In this document: piece after piece, positions 13,594 to 23,305 of the stretch
How positions within the stretch are numbered: position 1 is the stretch's first letter
How the letters are laid out: each line of letters starts with the position of its first letter
DNA from: Stappia sp. 28M-7
GTDB lineage: Bacteria > Pseudomonadota > Alphaproteobacteria > Rhizobiales > Stappiaceae
Reading direction: 5' to 3'
Assembly (NCBI RefSeq): GCF_014252955.1
Contig: NZ_JACMIA010000001.1
Location: 3,928,258 to 3,992,257 of the forward strand
Length of the DNA stretch: 64,000 nt
Position numbers and translations under genes: made by a program
Notes under the pieces: generated by a model
The model's database searches: none
The model's input: the letters and a program-made list of their open reading frames with translations, nothing else
What the model was told of the DNA's origin: nothing

Positions 13594-15126
13594 ATGACCC
13601 CACTGACGCACTCTCCAGCCTCCCCTTTGCGGAGCCATAGCCCGCTGCCGCCAACAGGCGCGGCCGCCATGCCGGATGCGTCCGCGCAGCTGGAGAGCAT
13701 CGGCAAGGACGCGCCGGCCGGCCGGCTGGTCATCGTCTCCAACCGGGTCGCAAACCTGCGCAACACCGGACAGGCCGGCGGCCTCGCCGTCGGGCTCGCC
13801 GAGACGCTGAAGGAGCGCGAAGGCATCTGGTTCGGCTGGAACGGCGCGCCGGACGGGGTGACCGGCGGCGAGGTGCAGGTGGAGCGGGTAGGCCCGGCCG
13901 AACAGGTGACCGTGCCGCTGTCGCCGCAAGACGTCGCCGACTACTATCTCGGCTATGCCAACAGCGTGCTGTGGCCGCTCTTCCACTACCGGCTGGACCT
14001 CGTCGACTACCGGCCGGCCTTTTACGAGGGCTACCAGCGGGTCAACGAGACCTTCGCGCGCCAGCTCGCGCCCCTGCTCAAGGACGACGACCTTATCTGG
14101 GTGCACGACTATCACCTGATCCCGCTCGCCCGGTGCCTGCGCAAGGAAGGCTGCCGCCAGCGGATCGGCTTCTTCCTGCACATCCCCTTCCCCTCGCCCG
14201 ACATCCTCTTTGCCGCGCCCCATCATGGCGAGCTGGTCGATGCGCTGCTCGACTACGACGTGATCGGCTTCCAGACCCATACGGATGCCGGCAATCTGAA
14301 GGCCTATCTCGCCGAGCACAGCTCCTCCGTGCAGCTGGACGACACCCGGTTTCGCGTCGGCACCCGCACGGTGGTGATCGACCGCTTCCCCATCGGCATC
14401 GATGCCAAGGGCTTCGCCGCCATGACCCGCCAGGCGGACGAGGAGGTGCAGATCGACCTGATGCGCCGGAAGGTGCTCGGGCGGCGCCAGATCATCGGCG
14501 TCGACCGGCTCGACTATTCCAAGGGCCTGCCGGAGCGGCTAAAGGCCTTCGACCGGTTGATGAGCCAGCATCCGGAGCTGGAAAAATCGGTGACCTATCT
14601 GCAGGTCGCCCCGCCGACCCGCGAGGAAGTGGGCGCCTATGGCGACATCCGTGCCGAACTGGAGGCGCTGGTCGGCTCGATCAACGGCCGGCTCGCCGAC
14701 TTCAACTGGACGCCGATCCGCTACATCCACCGCAGCGTCGACCGCGCCAAGCTGGCCCCCCTGATGCGCGGCAGCCAGGTCGGCTTCGTCACGCCCTTGC
14801 GCGACGGCATGAACCTGGTCGCCAAGGAATACGTGGCCGCGCAAGACCCGGAAGACCCCGGCGTCCTCGTCCTGTCGCGCTTCGCCGGCGCGGCGGAGGA
14901 GATGCGCGAGGCGCTGATCGTCAACCCCTACGACATCGACGAGATGGCGCGGAAGCTCTACGAGGCGCTGACCATGCCGCTGGCGGAACGCCGCCGTCGG
15001 CACGCGGCCTTGCTCGACCATGTCATGCGGCAGGATTCCCGCGCCTGGCTGGAGGCTTTTCTCGCCGCGCTGGGTGGCGGGACCGCCGGTGCGCCCCGCG
15101 CGCGGCAGGCACCTCCACCCTCATGA
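13594..15126 (+). CDS. otsA: Alpha,alpha-trehalose-phosphate synthase (UDP-forming)
   Basis: Glycosyltransferase family 20: joins UDP-glucose and glucose-6-phosphate to trehalose-6-phosphate, for osmotic and desiccation tolerance. Signatures in order: [75 protein letters not shown], and the donor-site [16 protein letters not shown]. The ATG at 13594 has AGGAAG upstream and gives 510 residues; the ATG at 13669 (485 residues) starts nearer the conserved region and is possible. No otsB phosphatase gene is nearby. It is controlled by an exact EcfG promoter, as trehalose genes often are in this class. Confidence 0.93.
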   Translation: MTPLTHSPASPLRSHSPLPPTGAAAMPDASAQLESIGKDAPAGRLVIVSNRVANLRNTGQAGGLAVGLAETLKEREGIWFGWNGAPDGVTGGEVQVERVGPAEQVTVPLSPQDVADYYLGYANSVLWPLFHYRLDLVDYRPAFYEGYQRVNETFARQLAPLLKDDDLIWVHDYHLIPLARCLRKEGCRQRIGFFLHIPFPSPDILFAAPHHGELVDALLDYDVIGFQTHTDAGNLKAYLAEHSSSVQLDDTRFRVGTRTVVIDRFPIGIDAKGFAAMTRQADEEVQIDLMRRKVLGRRQIIGVDRLDYSKGLPERLKAFDRLMSQHPELEKSVTYLQVAPPTREEVGAYGDIRAELEALVGSINGRLADFNWTPIRYIHRSVDRAKLAPLMRGSQVGFVTPLRDGMNLVAKEYVAAQDPEDPGVLVLSRFAGAAEEMREALIVNPYDIDEMARKLYEALTMPLAERRRRHAALLDHVMRQDSRAWLEAFLAALGGGTAGAPRARQAPPPS

Positions 15127-15626
15127 CGCCTGCCCCTCGCACCCGGCAGCGGACGGACCTTTTCCCCTGCCCACGGCAAAAGCGGACGAGAGGTGACATA
15201 TCGAGGGAACAAACGCCGCCGAGAGGCGTTCGCATTTCGCACGGCCCGGCGGTGACGGGCGTGACAAGGACAACGGCAAGCCGGGAACGACCCGTCGGGA
15301 ACCTGATCCCCGACAGACGGCAGGAGGAGGTGTTCCCCGCCGGCGAACGCGCCCCGGCGCCTGACTTTCGGCATGGGCCTGCCGGCTCCTTGCCCGCGAG
15401 CGGCAAGCCTTGCGCGCGCCGCCCGCAGCGCCAGAAGGACCATCCGCACCGCCGGCAGGCCCGGCGGGACGGATGGCCGGCAACTCATGCCGAACCGCCC
15501 CGGGCCGCAGCTCAACACCCTGTACCGGCCCGGGGCGGACCCGTTTGCGCCCTGCCGGCGCAGGGAAGAGAAAAGCGGGGATGCCGCAAGGGATCCGCCC
15601 GAGAAGACCTGTCAGAAAGGGCCCCC
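15127..15626 (+). other. 500-bp gene-poor stretch with an EcfG promoter
   Basis: No convincing coding region was found between otsA and the flippase-like gene. It holds an EcfG promoter at 15206-15230. Part of that promoter also forms a hairpin (AACGCC/GGCGTT arms). The remaining ~400 bp to the next start would be an unusually long 5' leader or may hide a small RNA. Confidence 0.45.
15206..15230 (+). promoter_or_regulatory. EcfG-type promoter, about 400 bp before the flippase-like gene
   Basis: GGAAC (15206-15210), 16-bp spacer, CGTT (15227-15230). Exact match, with no annotated gene until 15627. Confidence 0.65.
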
Positions 15627-16622
15627 ATGCCGATCTCCCGATTGTTGCTTCGCCTGGTGATCGTGGTGGCGATCGGCATCGCGGCCTATCTGCTCTACCG
15701 CACGCTCAGCCAGTATTCGCTCGACGAGATCATCGAGTCGGTGCGCGCCATTCCGGCCGCGCATCTTGCCCGCGCCTTCGGCTTTGCCGCCGCCTCCTAT
15801 CTCTGCCTCAGCTTTTTCGACTGGCTGGCCGTGCGCTATGCCGGCAAGCCGCTCGCCTGGCACCGCACCGCGCTTACCTCCTTCACCGCCCTGTCGATCG
15901 GCCACAATGTCGGGGTCGCGGCCCTGTCCAGCGGCGCGATCCGCTACCGCTTCTATGCGCGCTGGGGTCTCGGCGTCGGGGATGTGGCCAAGGTGATCCT
16001 GTTCTGCGGCATCACCGTCGGCCTCGGACTTGCGACGATGGGCGGGCTCGCCCTGTTGCTCTATCCCTCGACGGCGGAAGGGCTGATGGGCGTCAACGGG
16101 CCGGAGCTGAAGGGCATGGCGGTCGTCTGCCTGTCGCTGCCCCTGGCCTGGATCGTCCTCTCCGCCTTCGTGCGCGGCGAACTGTCGGTCCGCAAATGGT
16201 CGCTGACGCTGCCGCCGCTGCCGCTCGCCATCGGTCAGGTCGCGGCGGGCACCGCCAACTATGCCTGCGTCGCCGCCTGCCTGCACCAGCTGCTCGCCGC
16301 AACGTCGGAAGTGAACTATCTGGAAGTGGCGGCGATCTACGTGATCGGCATTCTCGCCTCGCTGATCAGCCACGTGCCGGGCGGGCTGGGCGTGCTGGAG
16401 GCAACCGTGCTCTATCTGCAGCCCGGCGCGGAAGCGGTCGGGGCATTGCTGGTGTTTCGCCTGGTGTATTTTCTGGTGCCGCTGGCGCTCGGCCTGCCGA
16501 CGCTGCTGGCGAGCGAGTATGTCCTGCGCTCACCGGAGAAACGCAAGCAGGGCAGGCGCAAGCCGGCAAAGGATGCGGATGTCCCTGCCGGGGCGACGAC
16601 CGCCGCCGACGGCCGCTCCTGA
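15627..16622 (+). CDS. Lysylphosphatidylglycerol synthase transmembrane-domain (MprF/YbhN-like) protein
   Basis: 331 residues with about eight membrane helices, matching the flippase-like domain of MprF and the UPF0104/YbhN family: TALSIGHNVGVAALSSGAIRYRFY in the middle, and LISHVPGGLGVLEATVLYL near the end. The catalytic aminoacyl-transferase domain of MprF is absent, so it is probably a lipid-translocation or membrane-integrity protein rather than a lipid-lysylating enzyme. The C-terminus is a basic, disordered tail. AAAGGG precedes the ATG. Its place after otsA and the EcfG promoter upstream suggest an envelope stress role. Confidence 0.8.
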   Translation: MPISRLLLRLVIVVAIGIAAYLLYRTLSQYSLDEIIESVRAIPAAHLARAFGFAAASYLCLSFFDWLAVRYAGKPLAWHRTALTSFTALSIGHNVGVAALSSGAIRYRFYARWGLGVGDVAKVILFCGITVGLGLATMGGLALLLYPSTAEGLMGVNGPELKGMAVVCLSLPLAWIVLSAFVRGELSVRKWSLTLPPLPLAIGQVAAGTANYACVAACLHQLLAATSEVNYLEVAAIYVIGILASLISHVPGGLGVLEATVLYLQPGAEAVGALLVFRLVYFLVPLALGLPTLLASEYVLRSPEKRKQGRRKPAKDADVPAGATTAADGRS

Positions 16623-16650
16623 TCCGCAGTGCCGAAAAACGGAAGGGATC

Positions 16651-16673
16651 GGGCCGGCGCGAGCGGCCGGCCC
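16651..16673. terminator. Stem-loop between convergent genes
   Basis: 8-bp GC stem (GGGCCGGC / GCCGGCCC) with a 7-base loop, between the 3' ends of the flippase-like gene and the 104-residue gene. There is no T-tract. Confidence 0.45.
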
Positions 16674-16680
16674 GTCAGGA

Positions 16681-16995
16681 TCACATGGCGTTGAGACGCA
16701 GCGCGATCTTGTTCAGCGCCTCGACCTTGGCCTCGGCGGAGCCGCCGGCATAGGCGGTCTCGAGCGTCTGCAGCAGATCGCGGAACTGCTCCAGCGCCTG
16801 GCCGGCGACGTCGAGCGTCAGCGGCTGGTCGTCATAGGCATCGACAAACGCCTGGGCCGCGCGAGACACCAGCAGCCAGGCAACGGCATGCTCCGGCTCG
16901 CCGGCGATACGCTCACGAGCCTCGCGCGCGCACGCCTCGAAGCTCCGCACGCTCGCGCTGTGCTCGTTCAGACCATTGGCAACCTCAATGAACAT
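16681..16995 (-). CDS. Conserved-looking hypothetical protein, all-helical
   Basis: 104 residues, Ala- and Glu-rich, with no membrane segment or signal peptide. The sequence looks like a three-helix bundle (blocks around 16-35, 38-60 and 62-98). GGGAG precedes the ATG. It lies directly downstream of pyrC in the same direction (46 bp), with a small hairpin between, so it could be the last gene of that operon or be independent. No family was recognised. Confidence 0.65.
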   Translation of the reverse strand: MFIEVANGLNEHSASVRSFEACAREARERIAGEPEHAVAWLLVSRAAQAFVDAYDDQPLTLDVAGQALEQFRDLLQTLETAYAGGSAEAKVEALNKIALRLNAM

Positions 16996-17020
16996 TACGC
17001 TCTCCCTTGAAGAGGACTGT

Positions 17021-17039
17021 GGCCGGCTTCCTGCCGGCC
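17021..17039. terminator. Short hairpin after pyrC
   Basis: Perfect 7-bp stem GGCCGGC / GCCGGCC with loop TTCCT, two bases past the pyrC stop. No T-tract on the minus strand, so it may be a 3' end stabiliser. Confidence 0.4.
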
Positions 17040-17040
17040 T

Positions 17041-18090
17041 TTACGACCTGCGGGCCGCGACCGTCCAGCGGACCGGCACCATGGGATCGAAAACCGTGAC
17101 CGTACCGTCGCCCGTCACCACCTTGTCCGGCACCGGGACCGGCTCCTCGCGCTTTTCCAGCACCAGCTGGCCCTCGTTCGGCGGCAGGCGGTAGAAGGCC
17201 GGCCCGTTGAGCGAGGCGAAGGCCTCGAGCTTGTCGAGCGCGCCCTCCTCCTCGAAGACATGGGCAAGGCAGGCCATCGCGTTCGGCGCGGTGTAGATGC
17301 CGGCGCAGCCGCAGCCGCATTCCTTCGCCGGATCCACATGCGGTGCCGAATCGGTGCCGAGGAAGAAGCGCGCGTCGCCCGAGGTCGCGGCCTCGCGCAG
17401 CGCCAGCCGGTGCTCCTCGCGCTTGGCCACGGGCAGGCAGTAGTAGTGCGGGCGGATGCCGCCGGCGAAGATGGCGTTGCGGTTGATCATCAGGTGGTGA
17501 ACCGTGATCGTCGCGGCGAGATCCTTCTCCTGCGAACGCACATACTCGACGCCGTTGCGCGTCGTCACATGCTCCAGCACGACGCGCAGGCCCGGAATGC
17601 GCCGGCGCAGCGGATCGAGCACCTTTTCCAGGAACACCGCTTCGCGGTCGAAGATGTCGACGTCAGGATCGGTCACCTCGCCGTGCACGCAAAGCGGCAG
17701 GCCGATCTCGGCCATGCGCTCCAGCACCGCGGTGACCTTGGAGAAGTCGCGCACGCCGCCATGCGAATTGGTGGTGGCGCCGGCCGGATAGAGCTTCACC
17801 GCCTTGACGAGGCCGCTGCGAAAGCCCGCCTCGACGTCGTCCGCCTCGGTGCCTTCGGTCAGATAGAGCACCATCAGGGGCGTGAAGTCGTGCCCCTCGG
17901 GCAGGGCGGCGAGAATGCGCTGGCGATAGGCTTCCGCCTGGGCGGTGGTGACCACCGGCGGCACGAGGTTCGGCATGATGATCGCACGCGCGAAATCGGC
18001 GGAGCTGTGCGGCAGGACGCCGGCGAGCATCGCCCCGTCGCGCAGGTGGAGATGCCAGTCGTCGGGCGTCCGGATCGTCAGCTGTGTCAT
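17041..18090 (-). CDS. pyrC: Dihydroorotase (E. coli PyrC type)
   Basis: Reversibly interconverts dihydroorotate and N-carbamoyl-L-aspartate. The 349-residue length matches E. coli PyrC. Zinc ligands: HLH (His13, His15), the carboxylated lysine Lys99 in AVKLYPAG, His in CVHGEV, His in LEHVTT, and the catalytic Asp in GTDSAPH. The ATG overlaps the stop of the upstream amidase gene by four bases (ATGA). It is the last of seven co-directional genes that start with a TRAP transporter, which is not a normal place for biosynthetic pyrC. That suggests use in the degradative direction. Confidence 0.93.
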   Translation of the reverse strand: MTQLTIRTPDDWHLHLRDGAMLAGVLPHSSADFARAIIMPNLVPPVVTTAQAEAYRQRILAALPEGHDFTPLMVLYLTEGTEADDVEAGFRSGLVKAVKLYPAGATTNSHGGVRDFSKVTAVLERMAEIGLPLCVHGEVTDPDVDIFDREAVFLEKVLDPLRRRIPGLRVVLEHVTTRNGVEYVRSQEKDLAATITVHHLMINRNAIFAGGIRPHYYCLPVAKREEHRLALREAATSGDARFFLGTDSAPHVDPAKECGCGCAGIYTAPNAMACLAHVFEEEGALDKLEAFASLNGPAFYRLPPNEGQLVLEKREEPVPVPDKVVTGDGTVTVFDPMVPVRWTVAARRS

Positions 18091-19370
18091 GGCGCAACCA
18101 TAAGATATTGATGGACGATATCGGTGGCGGAAAGGAGATCGGGCAGCTCCATCGCCTCCTGCGGATTGTGCGAGCCGTTGCGATTGCGCACGAAGACCAT
18201 GCCGGCCGGCACGCCGGCGGCCGAGAAGACCGCCGCATCGTGTCCGCCGCCGCTCGCCATCACGAACGGCTCCTGGCCGACTGTCTCCATGGCCTTGCTC
18301 AGGCGCGCGACGAGACCGGCATCGCACAGGGCGGGGGCAACGCGCAACTCCTCGTCGAGCTCGAACCGCACTTTCCGGTCCCGCTCGATCTGCGCCATCT
18401 CCGTCTTCAGCAGGTCGCGCATCTCGTCCAGCACCCGGGCGCTCTGGCTGCGGATGTCGAGACTGAAGGACACCTGGTCGGGAATGCGCGTCATCGCGTG
18501 CTTTTCCGGGTCAGTGCCGACGATGCCGCTGGTCAGCACCAGATCGTCGCCCTTGGCGAGAATCGTTGCCCAGCTTTCGTCGAGCCGCACCAGGAGATCG
18601 GCCATGGCCAGCACCGGATCGCGGCGGAAGGCGCGCGGCACGGCGCCCGAATGGCCGGCCTCGCCGATGCAGCGCAGGGAGCGATAGCGGATGTTGCCGC
18701 GAATGCCCGACACCACGGCGGCCGGAACCGCCTTGCCGATCAGCAGCGGCCCCTGCTCGATATGCACCTCGAGATAGGCCTCGATCCGCGACAGGTCGAT
18801 CAGCGGCTTTCCGGCGCGCACCGGCGCCATGTCGATGCCGATGGCTTCCATATGCGCATCGAGCGTGCGGCCATCGCCCTTGTGGCGGGCGGCAAGGTCG
18901 GAGGCGGACAGCGTGCCGGTCAGCGCCTTGGAGCCGATGTAGCACGGGCCGAACCAGGCGCTTTCCTCGCCGCGCATGGCAAGCACATGCACCGGGAAGG
19001 CGAACTTGGCCCCCTCGCGCCGCGCCCGCACAAGGCACAGCAGACCGGCGACGACACCGGCGAGACCGTCGAAATTGCCGCCGAAGGGAACGCTGTCGAC
19101 ATGCGAACCGATGACCGTGTAGCGCTCCGCATCGCGGTCGCCCGGCAGGCAGAAATTGGCGTTGAGCCCGGCGTCGTACCAGACCTCCAGCCCCTCGCGA
19201 CGGGCGAAGTCCTCCAGGAAGGACAGCGTCTTCGTCTCGATGTCGGAAAAGGCCGGACGGCTGACGCCTTCCACGTCCGGCGACATGCGCGCGATCTCGT
19301 CGAAGAGGAAGCCGGCAAGGCGCAGCTCCTCGGCGCGGTCGTAGGCCCCGGACTTCCTCAGCGCGGTCAC
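18087..19370 (-). CDS. M20-family N-carbamoyl-amino-acid amidase (candidate ureidosuccinase)
   Basis: 427 residues of the hydantoinase/carbamoylase group of M20 metallopeptidases. Metal-site motifs: [19 protein letters not shown] (His, Asp), RGEES (Glu pair), LEVHIEQGP, and [13 protein letters not shown] near the end. The group removes a carbamoyl group to give amino acid, CO2 and ammonia. Placed between pyrD and pyrC, the likely substrate is N-carbamoyl-L-aspartate. Other carbamoyl amino acids, beta-ureidopropionate or allantoate cannot be excluded. The start is GTG at 19370 (GGAGG upstream), overlapping the pyrD stop by four bases. Confidence 0.88.
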   Translation of the reverse strand: MTALRKSGAYDRAEELRLAGFLFDEIARMSPDVEGVSRPAFSDIETKTLSFLEDFARREGLEVWYDAGLNANFCLPGDRDAERYTVIGSHVDSVPFGGNFDGLAGVVAGLLCLVRARREGAKFAFPVHVLAMRGEESAWFGPCYIGSKALTGTLSASDLAARHKGDGRTLDAHMEAIGIDMAPVRAGKPLIDLSRIEAYLEVHIEQGPLLIGKAVPAAVVSGIRGNIRYRSLRCIGEAGHSGAVPRAFRRDPVLAMADLLVRLDESWATILAKGDDLVLTSGIVGTDPEKHAMTRIPDQVSFSLDIRSQSARVLDEMRDLLKTEMAQIERDRKVRFELDEELRVAPALCDAGLVARLSKAMETVGQEPFVMASGGGHDAAVFSAAGVPAGMVFVRNRNGSHNPQEAMELPDLLSATDIVHQYLMVAP

Positions 19371-20311
19371 GGTGCTGCCTCCATGAACACGACGCCCTCC
19401 TTCTGCTCCTCGTCGATCAGCGTGCCGATCAGGTCGCGGACGGACGAGAGCTTCTCGCGCTCCAGATAGCGCTCCAGCTCGGCGATGACGGTCACCATCG
19501 CGGTCGGATTGATGAAGGTGGCGGTGCCCACCTGCACGGCGGTGGCACCGGCGATGAGGAACTCGATCACGTCCTCGGCGGTGGAGATGCCGCCGCAGCC
19601 GATCACCGGAATGGTCGTCGACTTGGCGCACTGATAGGCCATGCGCAGGGCGATGGGCTTCAGCGAGGGGCCCGACAGGCCGCCCATCAGGTTGCCGAGC
19701 TTCGGCCGCCGGGTGCGGATGTCGATGGCCATGGCCAGCAGCGTGTTGGCGACGACCAGCGCGTCGGCGCCGCCTTCCTGCGCCGCGCGCGCCACTTCCG
19801 GCGTCTCGCCGGTGTTCGGCGTCAGCTTCGCCCACAGCGGCAGATGCGTCGCCGCGCGCAGCTTCTGCATCACGTCGTAAGTCGAGGAGGGACGGATGGC
19901 GAAGGCCTTGCCGTCTTCCTCGATGTTCGGACAGGAGATGTTGACCTCGATGGCGGCAACGCCCTCCACCGTCACTTCCGAGCACAGGCGAGCGAACTCG
20001 TCCGCCGTGTTGCCGGAGATCGAGACGACCAGCGGCGTCTCGTAGGCCTGGTAGAACGGCACCACCTTGTCGAGGAACGCGCCGACGCCCTTGCTCGGGA
20101 TGCCGATGGAATTGAGCATCGACGAACCGACCTCGCACACGCGCGGCGTCGGATTGCCGTCGCGCAGGCCCCGGGTGATCGTCTTGGTGACATGGGCGCC
20201 GAGGCACTCGATGTCGAAGACCTCGGCCAGTTCCTCCGAGAAGGTGCCCGAAGCCGGCATGATCGGGTTCTTCAGCGTCAAGCCGGCGATGTCGACGGAC
20301 AGGTCTACCAT
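19367..20311 (-). CDS. pyrD: Dihydroorotate dehydrogenase, class 1B catalytic subunit
   Basis: 314-residue FMN enzyme. Class 1 is shown by Cys127 as active-site base in NISCPNI (class 2 uses Ser), by ASGTFS near the start, and by GCGGISTAEDV and GATAVQVGTATF in the phosphate-binding part. Together with PyrK it forms the NAD-linked heterotetramer, which can run towards orotate reduction. Most alphaproteobacteria use a class 2, quinone-linked enzyme for synthesis, so this pair is probably an extra. AGGAGG precedes the ATG, and the start overlaps the pyrK stop by seven bases. Confidence 0.93.
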   Translation of the reverse strand: MVDLSVDIAGLTLKNPIMPASGTFSEELAEVFDIECLGAHVTKTITRGLRDGNPTPRVCEVGSSMLNSIGIPSKGVGAFLDKVVPFYQAYETPLVVSISGNTADEFARLCSEVTVEGVAAIEVNISCPNIEEDGKAFAIRPSSTYDVMQKLRAATHLPLWAKLTPNTGETPEVARAAQEGGADALVVANTLLAMAIDIRTRRPKLGNLMGGLSGPSLKPIALRMAYQCAKSTTIPVIGCGGISTAEDVIEFLIAGATAVQVGTATFINPTAMVTVIAELERYLEREKLSSVRDLIGTLIDEEQKEGVVFMEAAP

Positions 20312-21156
20312 GGCATGGCCTCCTGGATATCGAAGACGGGACCTTCGCGGCACACGCGCAGCTGCACGGTCTTGTCGCCCTTGCGGAACGGCCGGACGCA
20401 GCAGTGGCACATGCCCAGACCGCAGGCCATCTGCTGCTCCAGCGCGATCTCGCCCGGAATGCCGTGGCGCTTGCCGATGCGCTGCAACAGGGTCAGCAGG
20501 CGGTTGGAGCCGCAGGTGTAGAAGGCGTCGATGCCGGGATCCGCGATCCGCTCCTCGATCACCGTCTCCAGATGTTCGAGCGACGAGGTGCCTTCCGCGT
20601 CGGTGACCGGAACGATCTCGGCCCCCAGCTCGCGGAAATAGTCGATGGACATCAACAGGTCCGGATGGCGGGCGCTGCAGATCGCGGTCAGATGGCGGCC
20701 GAGGCGGTTGGCCTCCAGCGCCAGCGGCGCGAGCGTTGCAAGGCCGACGCCGCGGGCGACGAGCACCAGCCGCTGCCAGTCGTCGTCGATGCGGAAGCCC
20801 TGGCCGAGCGGACCCATGACGTTGAGCGCATCGCCCTCGCGCAGCTGGGCCAGCGCCCGGGTGCCGGCGCCTGCCACCTTGTAGAGGAAATGCAGCTCGC
20901 CGCGCTCGGGATAGAAGCCGTAGATGCTCATCGGCCGGCGCAGATAGGGCGTCTCGCCGCCGAGCACCGGGCACAGCAGGTTGAAGAACTGGCCGGCACG
21001 GCACAAGTCGAGCATCTCGCGCGGGGCGGCCAGGACGAGGCGCATGTACTCGCCGTTGACCGGATCGTTGGAGAGCACGTCGAGGTCCCGCTCGAAGACA
21101 ACGGGTTGCGGCCGTCCGCCGAGGGCGGACGCGGGTCTTGTCAGAACGCTGGTCAT
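20305..21156 (-). CDS. pyrK: Dihydroorotate dehydrogenase electron-transfer subunit
   Basis: 283 residues with the ferredoxin-reductase fold: the FAD site YLRRPMSIYGF (about residue 72), the nucleotide-binding ARGVGLATLAPL, and the C-terminal [2Fe-2S] ligands CGLGMCHCC plus the Cys in VCREGPVF. It passes electrons between NAD(H) and the FMN of PyrD. The N-terminus has about 20 extra residues compared with Gram-positive PyrK. The ATG overlaps the dctM stop by four bases, which ties the enzymes to the transporter genes. Confidence 0.93.
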   Translation of the reverse strand: MTSVLTRPASALGGRPQPVVFERDLDVLSNDPVNGEYMRLVLAAPREMLDLCRAGQFFNLLCPVLGGETPYLRRPMSIYGFYPERGELHFLYKVAGAGTRALAQLREGDALNVMGPLGQGFRIDDDWQRLVLVARGVGLATLAPLALEANRLGRHLTAICSARHPDLLMSIDYFRELGAEIVPVTDAEGTSSLEHLETVIEERIADPGIDAFYTCGSNRLLTLLQRIGKRHGIPGEIALEQQMACGLGMCHCCVRPFRKGDKTVQLRVCREGPVFDIQEAMPW

Positions 21157-22439
21157 CCGAACACCAGATTGGGCAGGAAGGTGGAGATCGACGGGATGTA
21201 GGTGATGATCCCGAGGGCCACGAGATTGGCGATCACGAAGGGCCAGATGCCGGAAATGATCGTCATCACCGGCTTGCCGAGCGTCGAGGACGCCACGAAC
21301 AGATCGAGCCCGAAGGGTGGCGTGATCATGCCGGCGGAGATGTTCAGCGTGACGATCATGCCGAAATGCACCGGGTCGATGCCCATCGCCATCGCCACCG
21401 GGTAGAGCGGCGGCACGAGGATCAGCAGCGCCGAATTCGGATCGATGAACATGCCCGCGATCAGGAAGACGACGTTGACCACCAGCAGGAAGACGATCGG
21501 TCCCGCATCGACGGCAGCCAGGAACTCCAGGATCTGCCCGGGGATCTGCGCCAGCGTGATGAAGTAGGAGAGCAGGCCGCCGAGCGCCAGCAGGATGAAG
21601 ATGATGGCGGTGGACACGGCCGCCCGCTCGGTCACCTTGAACAGCTTCTTCAAGGTCAGCTCGCGGAACACCACCATCTCGACGAAGATGGCGTAGACGA
21701 CGCTGACGGCAGCGGCCTCGGTCGGGGTGAAGACGCCCGAATAGATGCCGCCGAGGATGATCGCCGGCATGCCGAGCGCCCAGCCGGAATGCGCCACGGC
21801 GCGCAGACGCTCGCCCCAGGACGTGCGCTCGCCGGCCGAAACCCCGGCGCGGCGCGCCTCGATGGCGACCATGATGGCGAAGACGAGGCCCAGCACCAGG
21901 CCGACCGCCATGCCGGCGACGAACAGGCGCGCGACCGAGGTGCCGGTCATCCAGCCGTAGATGATGAAGGTGATCGACGGCGGGATCAGCAGCGCCGTCT
22001 CGGCGCTGGAGGCGATGAGGCCGAGCGAGAACTTGTCGCTGAAGCCGGCCTTGCGCATTTCCGGATAGACCAGCCGGCCCATCGCCGCCACCGTCGCCGG
22101 CGCCGAGCCGGACACGGAGCCGAAGGCCATCGAGCCGCCGACGATGGTGTAGCCGATGCCGCCCTTGCGATGGCCGAGCAGCGACTGGACGAGGCTGGTG
22201 AGACGGCGGGCGATCTGGCCCTCGCCCATCAGCTCCGCCGCCAGGATGAAGAAGGGAATGGCGAGCAGCGTCGAATGATTGATGCCGCCGACGATCTTCT
22301 GCACCACGACCGGATCCGGCAGGGTGCCGTAGAAGAACTGCTTGACCAGAAGCGCCGGCACGCCGAGCACGAGAAACATCTCGAAGCCCGCGATCAGCAG
22401 CACCACGGCAAGCGCAACGATGAGGAAGAGAAGAATCAT
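21153..22439 (-). CDS. dctM: TRAP transporter large permease (DctM family)
   Basis: 428-residue polytopic protein with about 12 helices; it carries out Na+-driven solute import with DctQ and the DctP binding protein. Family marks include the opening LLFLIVALAVVLLIAGFEMF, GSVSGSAPATVAAMG and LLIPPSITFIIYG in the middle, and MITPPFGLDLFV near the end. ATG at 22439 overlaps the dctQ stop (ATGA), and its own stop overlaps the pyrK start. Substrate specificity cannot be read from the sequence; the downstream enzymes point to orotate or a related ureido acid. Confidence 0.93.
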   Translation of the reverse strand: MILLFLIVALAVVLLIAGFEMFLVLGVPALLVKQFFYGTLPDPVVVQKIVGGINHSTLLAIPFFILAAELMGEGQIARRLTSLVQSLLGHRKGGIGYTIVGGSMAFGSVSGSAPATVAAMGRLVYPEMRKAGFSDKFSLGLIASSAETALLIPPSITFIIYGWMTGTSVARLFVAGMAVGLVLGLVFAIMVAIEARRAGVSAGERTSWGERLRAVAHSGWALGMPAIILGGIYSGVFTPTEAAAVSVVYAIFVEMVVFRELTLKKLFKVTERAAVSTAIIFILLALGGLLSYFITLAQIPGQILEFLAAVDAGPIVFLLVVNVVFLIAGMFIDPNSALLILVPPLYPVAMAMGIDPVHFGMIVTLNISAGMITPPFGLDLFVASSTLGKPVMTIISGIWPFVIANLVALGIITYIPSISTFLPNLVFG

Positions 22440-22972
22440 GCCTCGTCGGCCTCCCGTGCCGGCGTGCGATCGATCAGCCCGAGGAAGCTCAGCAGGTAGC
22501 GCAGGGCAAGCAGCCCGAAGCCGACCAGGGGCGCGACATAGATCCAGCCCATCTTGAGGCCCAGGGTCGGGCTTTTCTGGCCGGACCCGAAGACGAACAG
22601 CGTCATCTTCCAGGCGAGCCAGACGAGATAGAGCGAGAAGAGGAAGCCGACGGCATCGATGATGCGCTGGACCGGCAGGTGGGTCGCCTCGGCGATGCGC
22701 GTGCGCCAGGTATCGACGGCGACGTGCCGGCCGATTTCGAGCGCATAGCCGAGCGCGAGGAAGACCAGATAGAGGTTCATCAGGCGGACCGCCTCCTCGA
22801 TCCAGCCGAGGCTGGAGGCAAGGGGACTTCCCGAGGCGCGAACCAGGACGTTGACGAAGTAGAGCCCCGCCATCGTCAGAAAAATCGAGACGAGTGCGCA
22901 CCGTTCGACGGTGCGCAGGACCGAAAGAGCACTGCGCATAGATTTGCTCCAGACATCCGCCGCAAGGGCCAT
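22436..22972 (-). CDS. dctQ: TRAP transporter small permease (DctQ family)
   Basis: 178 residues with four predicted helices. The second helix region has the LGWIEEAVRLMNLYLVFLALGYAL pattern (W-x-E-E-x-x-R) and GRHVAVD typical of DctQ. ATG at 22972 has GGAGGA upstream; a second ATG at 22939 is also possible. It overlaps dctM by four bases. A 333-bp gap with a strong hairpin separates it from dctP. Confidence 0.88.
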   Translation of the reverse strand: MALAADVWSKSMRSALSVLRTVERCALVSIFLTMAGLYFVNVLVRASGSPLASSLGWIEEAVRLMNLYLVFLALGYALEIGRHVAVDTWRTRIAEATHLPVQRIIDAVGFLFSLYLVWLAWKMTLFVFGSGQKSPTLGLKMGWIYVAPLVGFGLLALRYLLSFLGLIDRTPAREADEA

Positions 22973-23260
22973 CCCGTCCTCCGCCGGACGGTGATCAGGA
23001 CGATACCTGCGGGCGCGGTCCGAACCGCGCGGACAACCAGGTCGGTACTGACGCCGGCCGATACGGCCCGGATCGCCTTCGCCCGCCGCGAGCGGAGAAC
23101 GGAAAGGCAGGAACGGGCGGCATCCTGGGCCGCGTGTCCGCCGCGGACAGCGGCAGAGAAAAAGCTAGGGCCTTGTCCTGCCCGCACCGCCATGGAGCCT
23201 CAGGGCACCGGTTGCGGCAGGCAGAAAGATGTCCCCCCAAGATCGGCAGGCAACGAGCCT

Positions 23261-23294
23261 GCCTGCGGGCGCGGTCCGGGCCGCGCCCGCGGGC
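23261..23294. promoter_or_regulatory. GC-rich hairpin in the dctP-dctQ gap
   Basis: 14-bp stem GCCTGCGGGCGCGG / CCGCGCCCGCGGGC (one G-U or mismatch) with a 6-base loop, starting 11 bp past the dctP stop (stop at 23306-23308). The rest of the 22973-23305 gap shows no gene. It probably protects the dctP mRNA end or limits read-through so that binding protein exceeds permease. Confidence 0.6.
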
Positions 23295-23305
23295 AACGCC
23301 AACGA

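Noticed and set aside
15373-15660. 95-codon frame before the MprF-like gene
   Set aside because: No ribosome site fitting a start, Cys/Pro/Arg-rich product, and overlap with the start of the real membrane protein in another frame.
22876-23193. Small frames in the dctP-dctQ gap
   Set aside because: They are Arg/Ser-rich, have no ribosome site and cover a hairpin-rich region; a structural RNA role for the gap is more likely.
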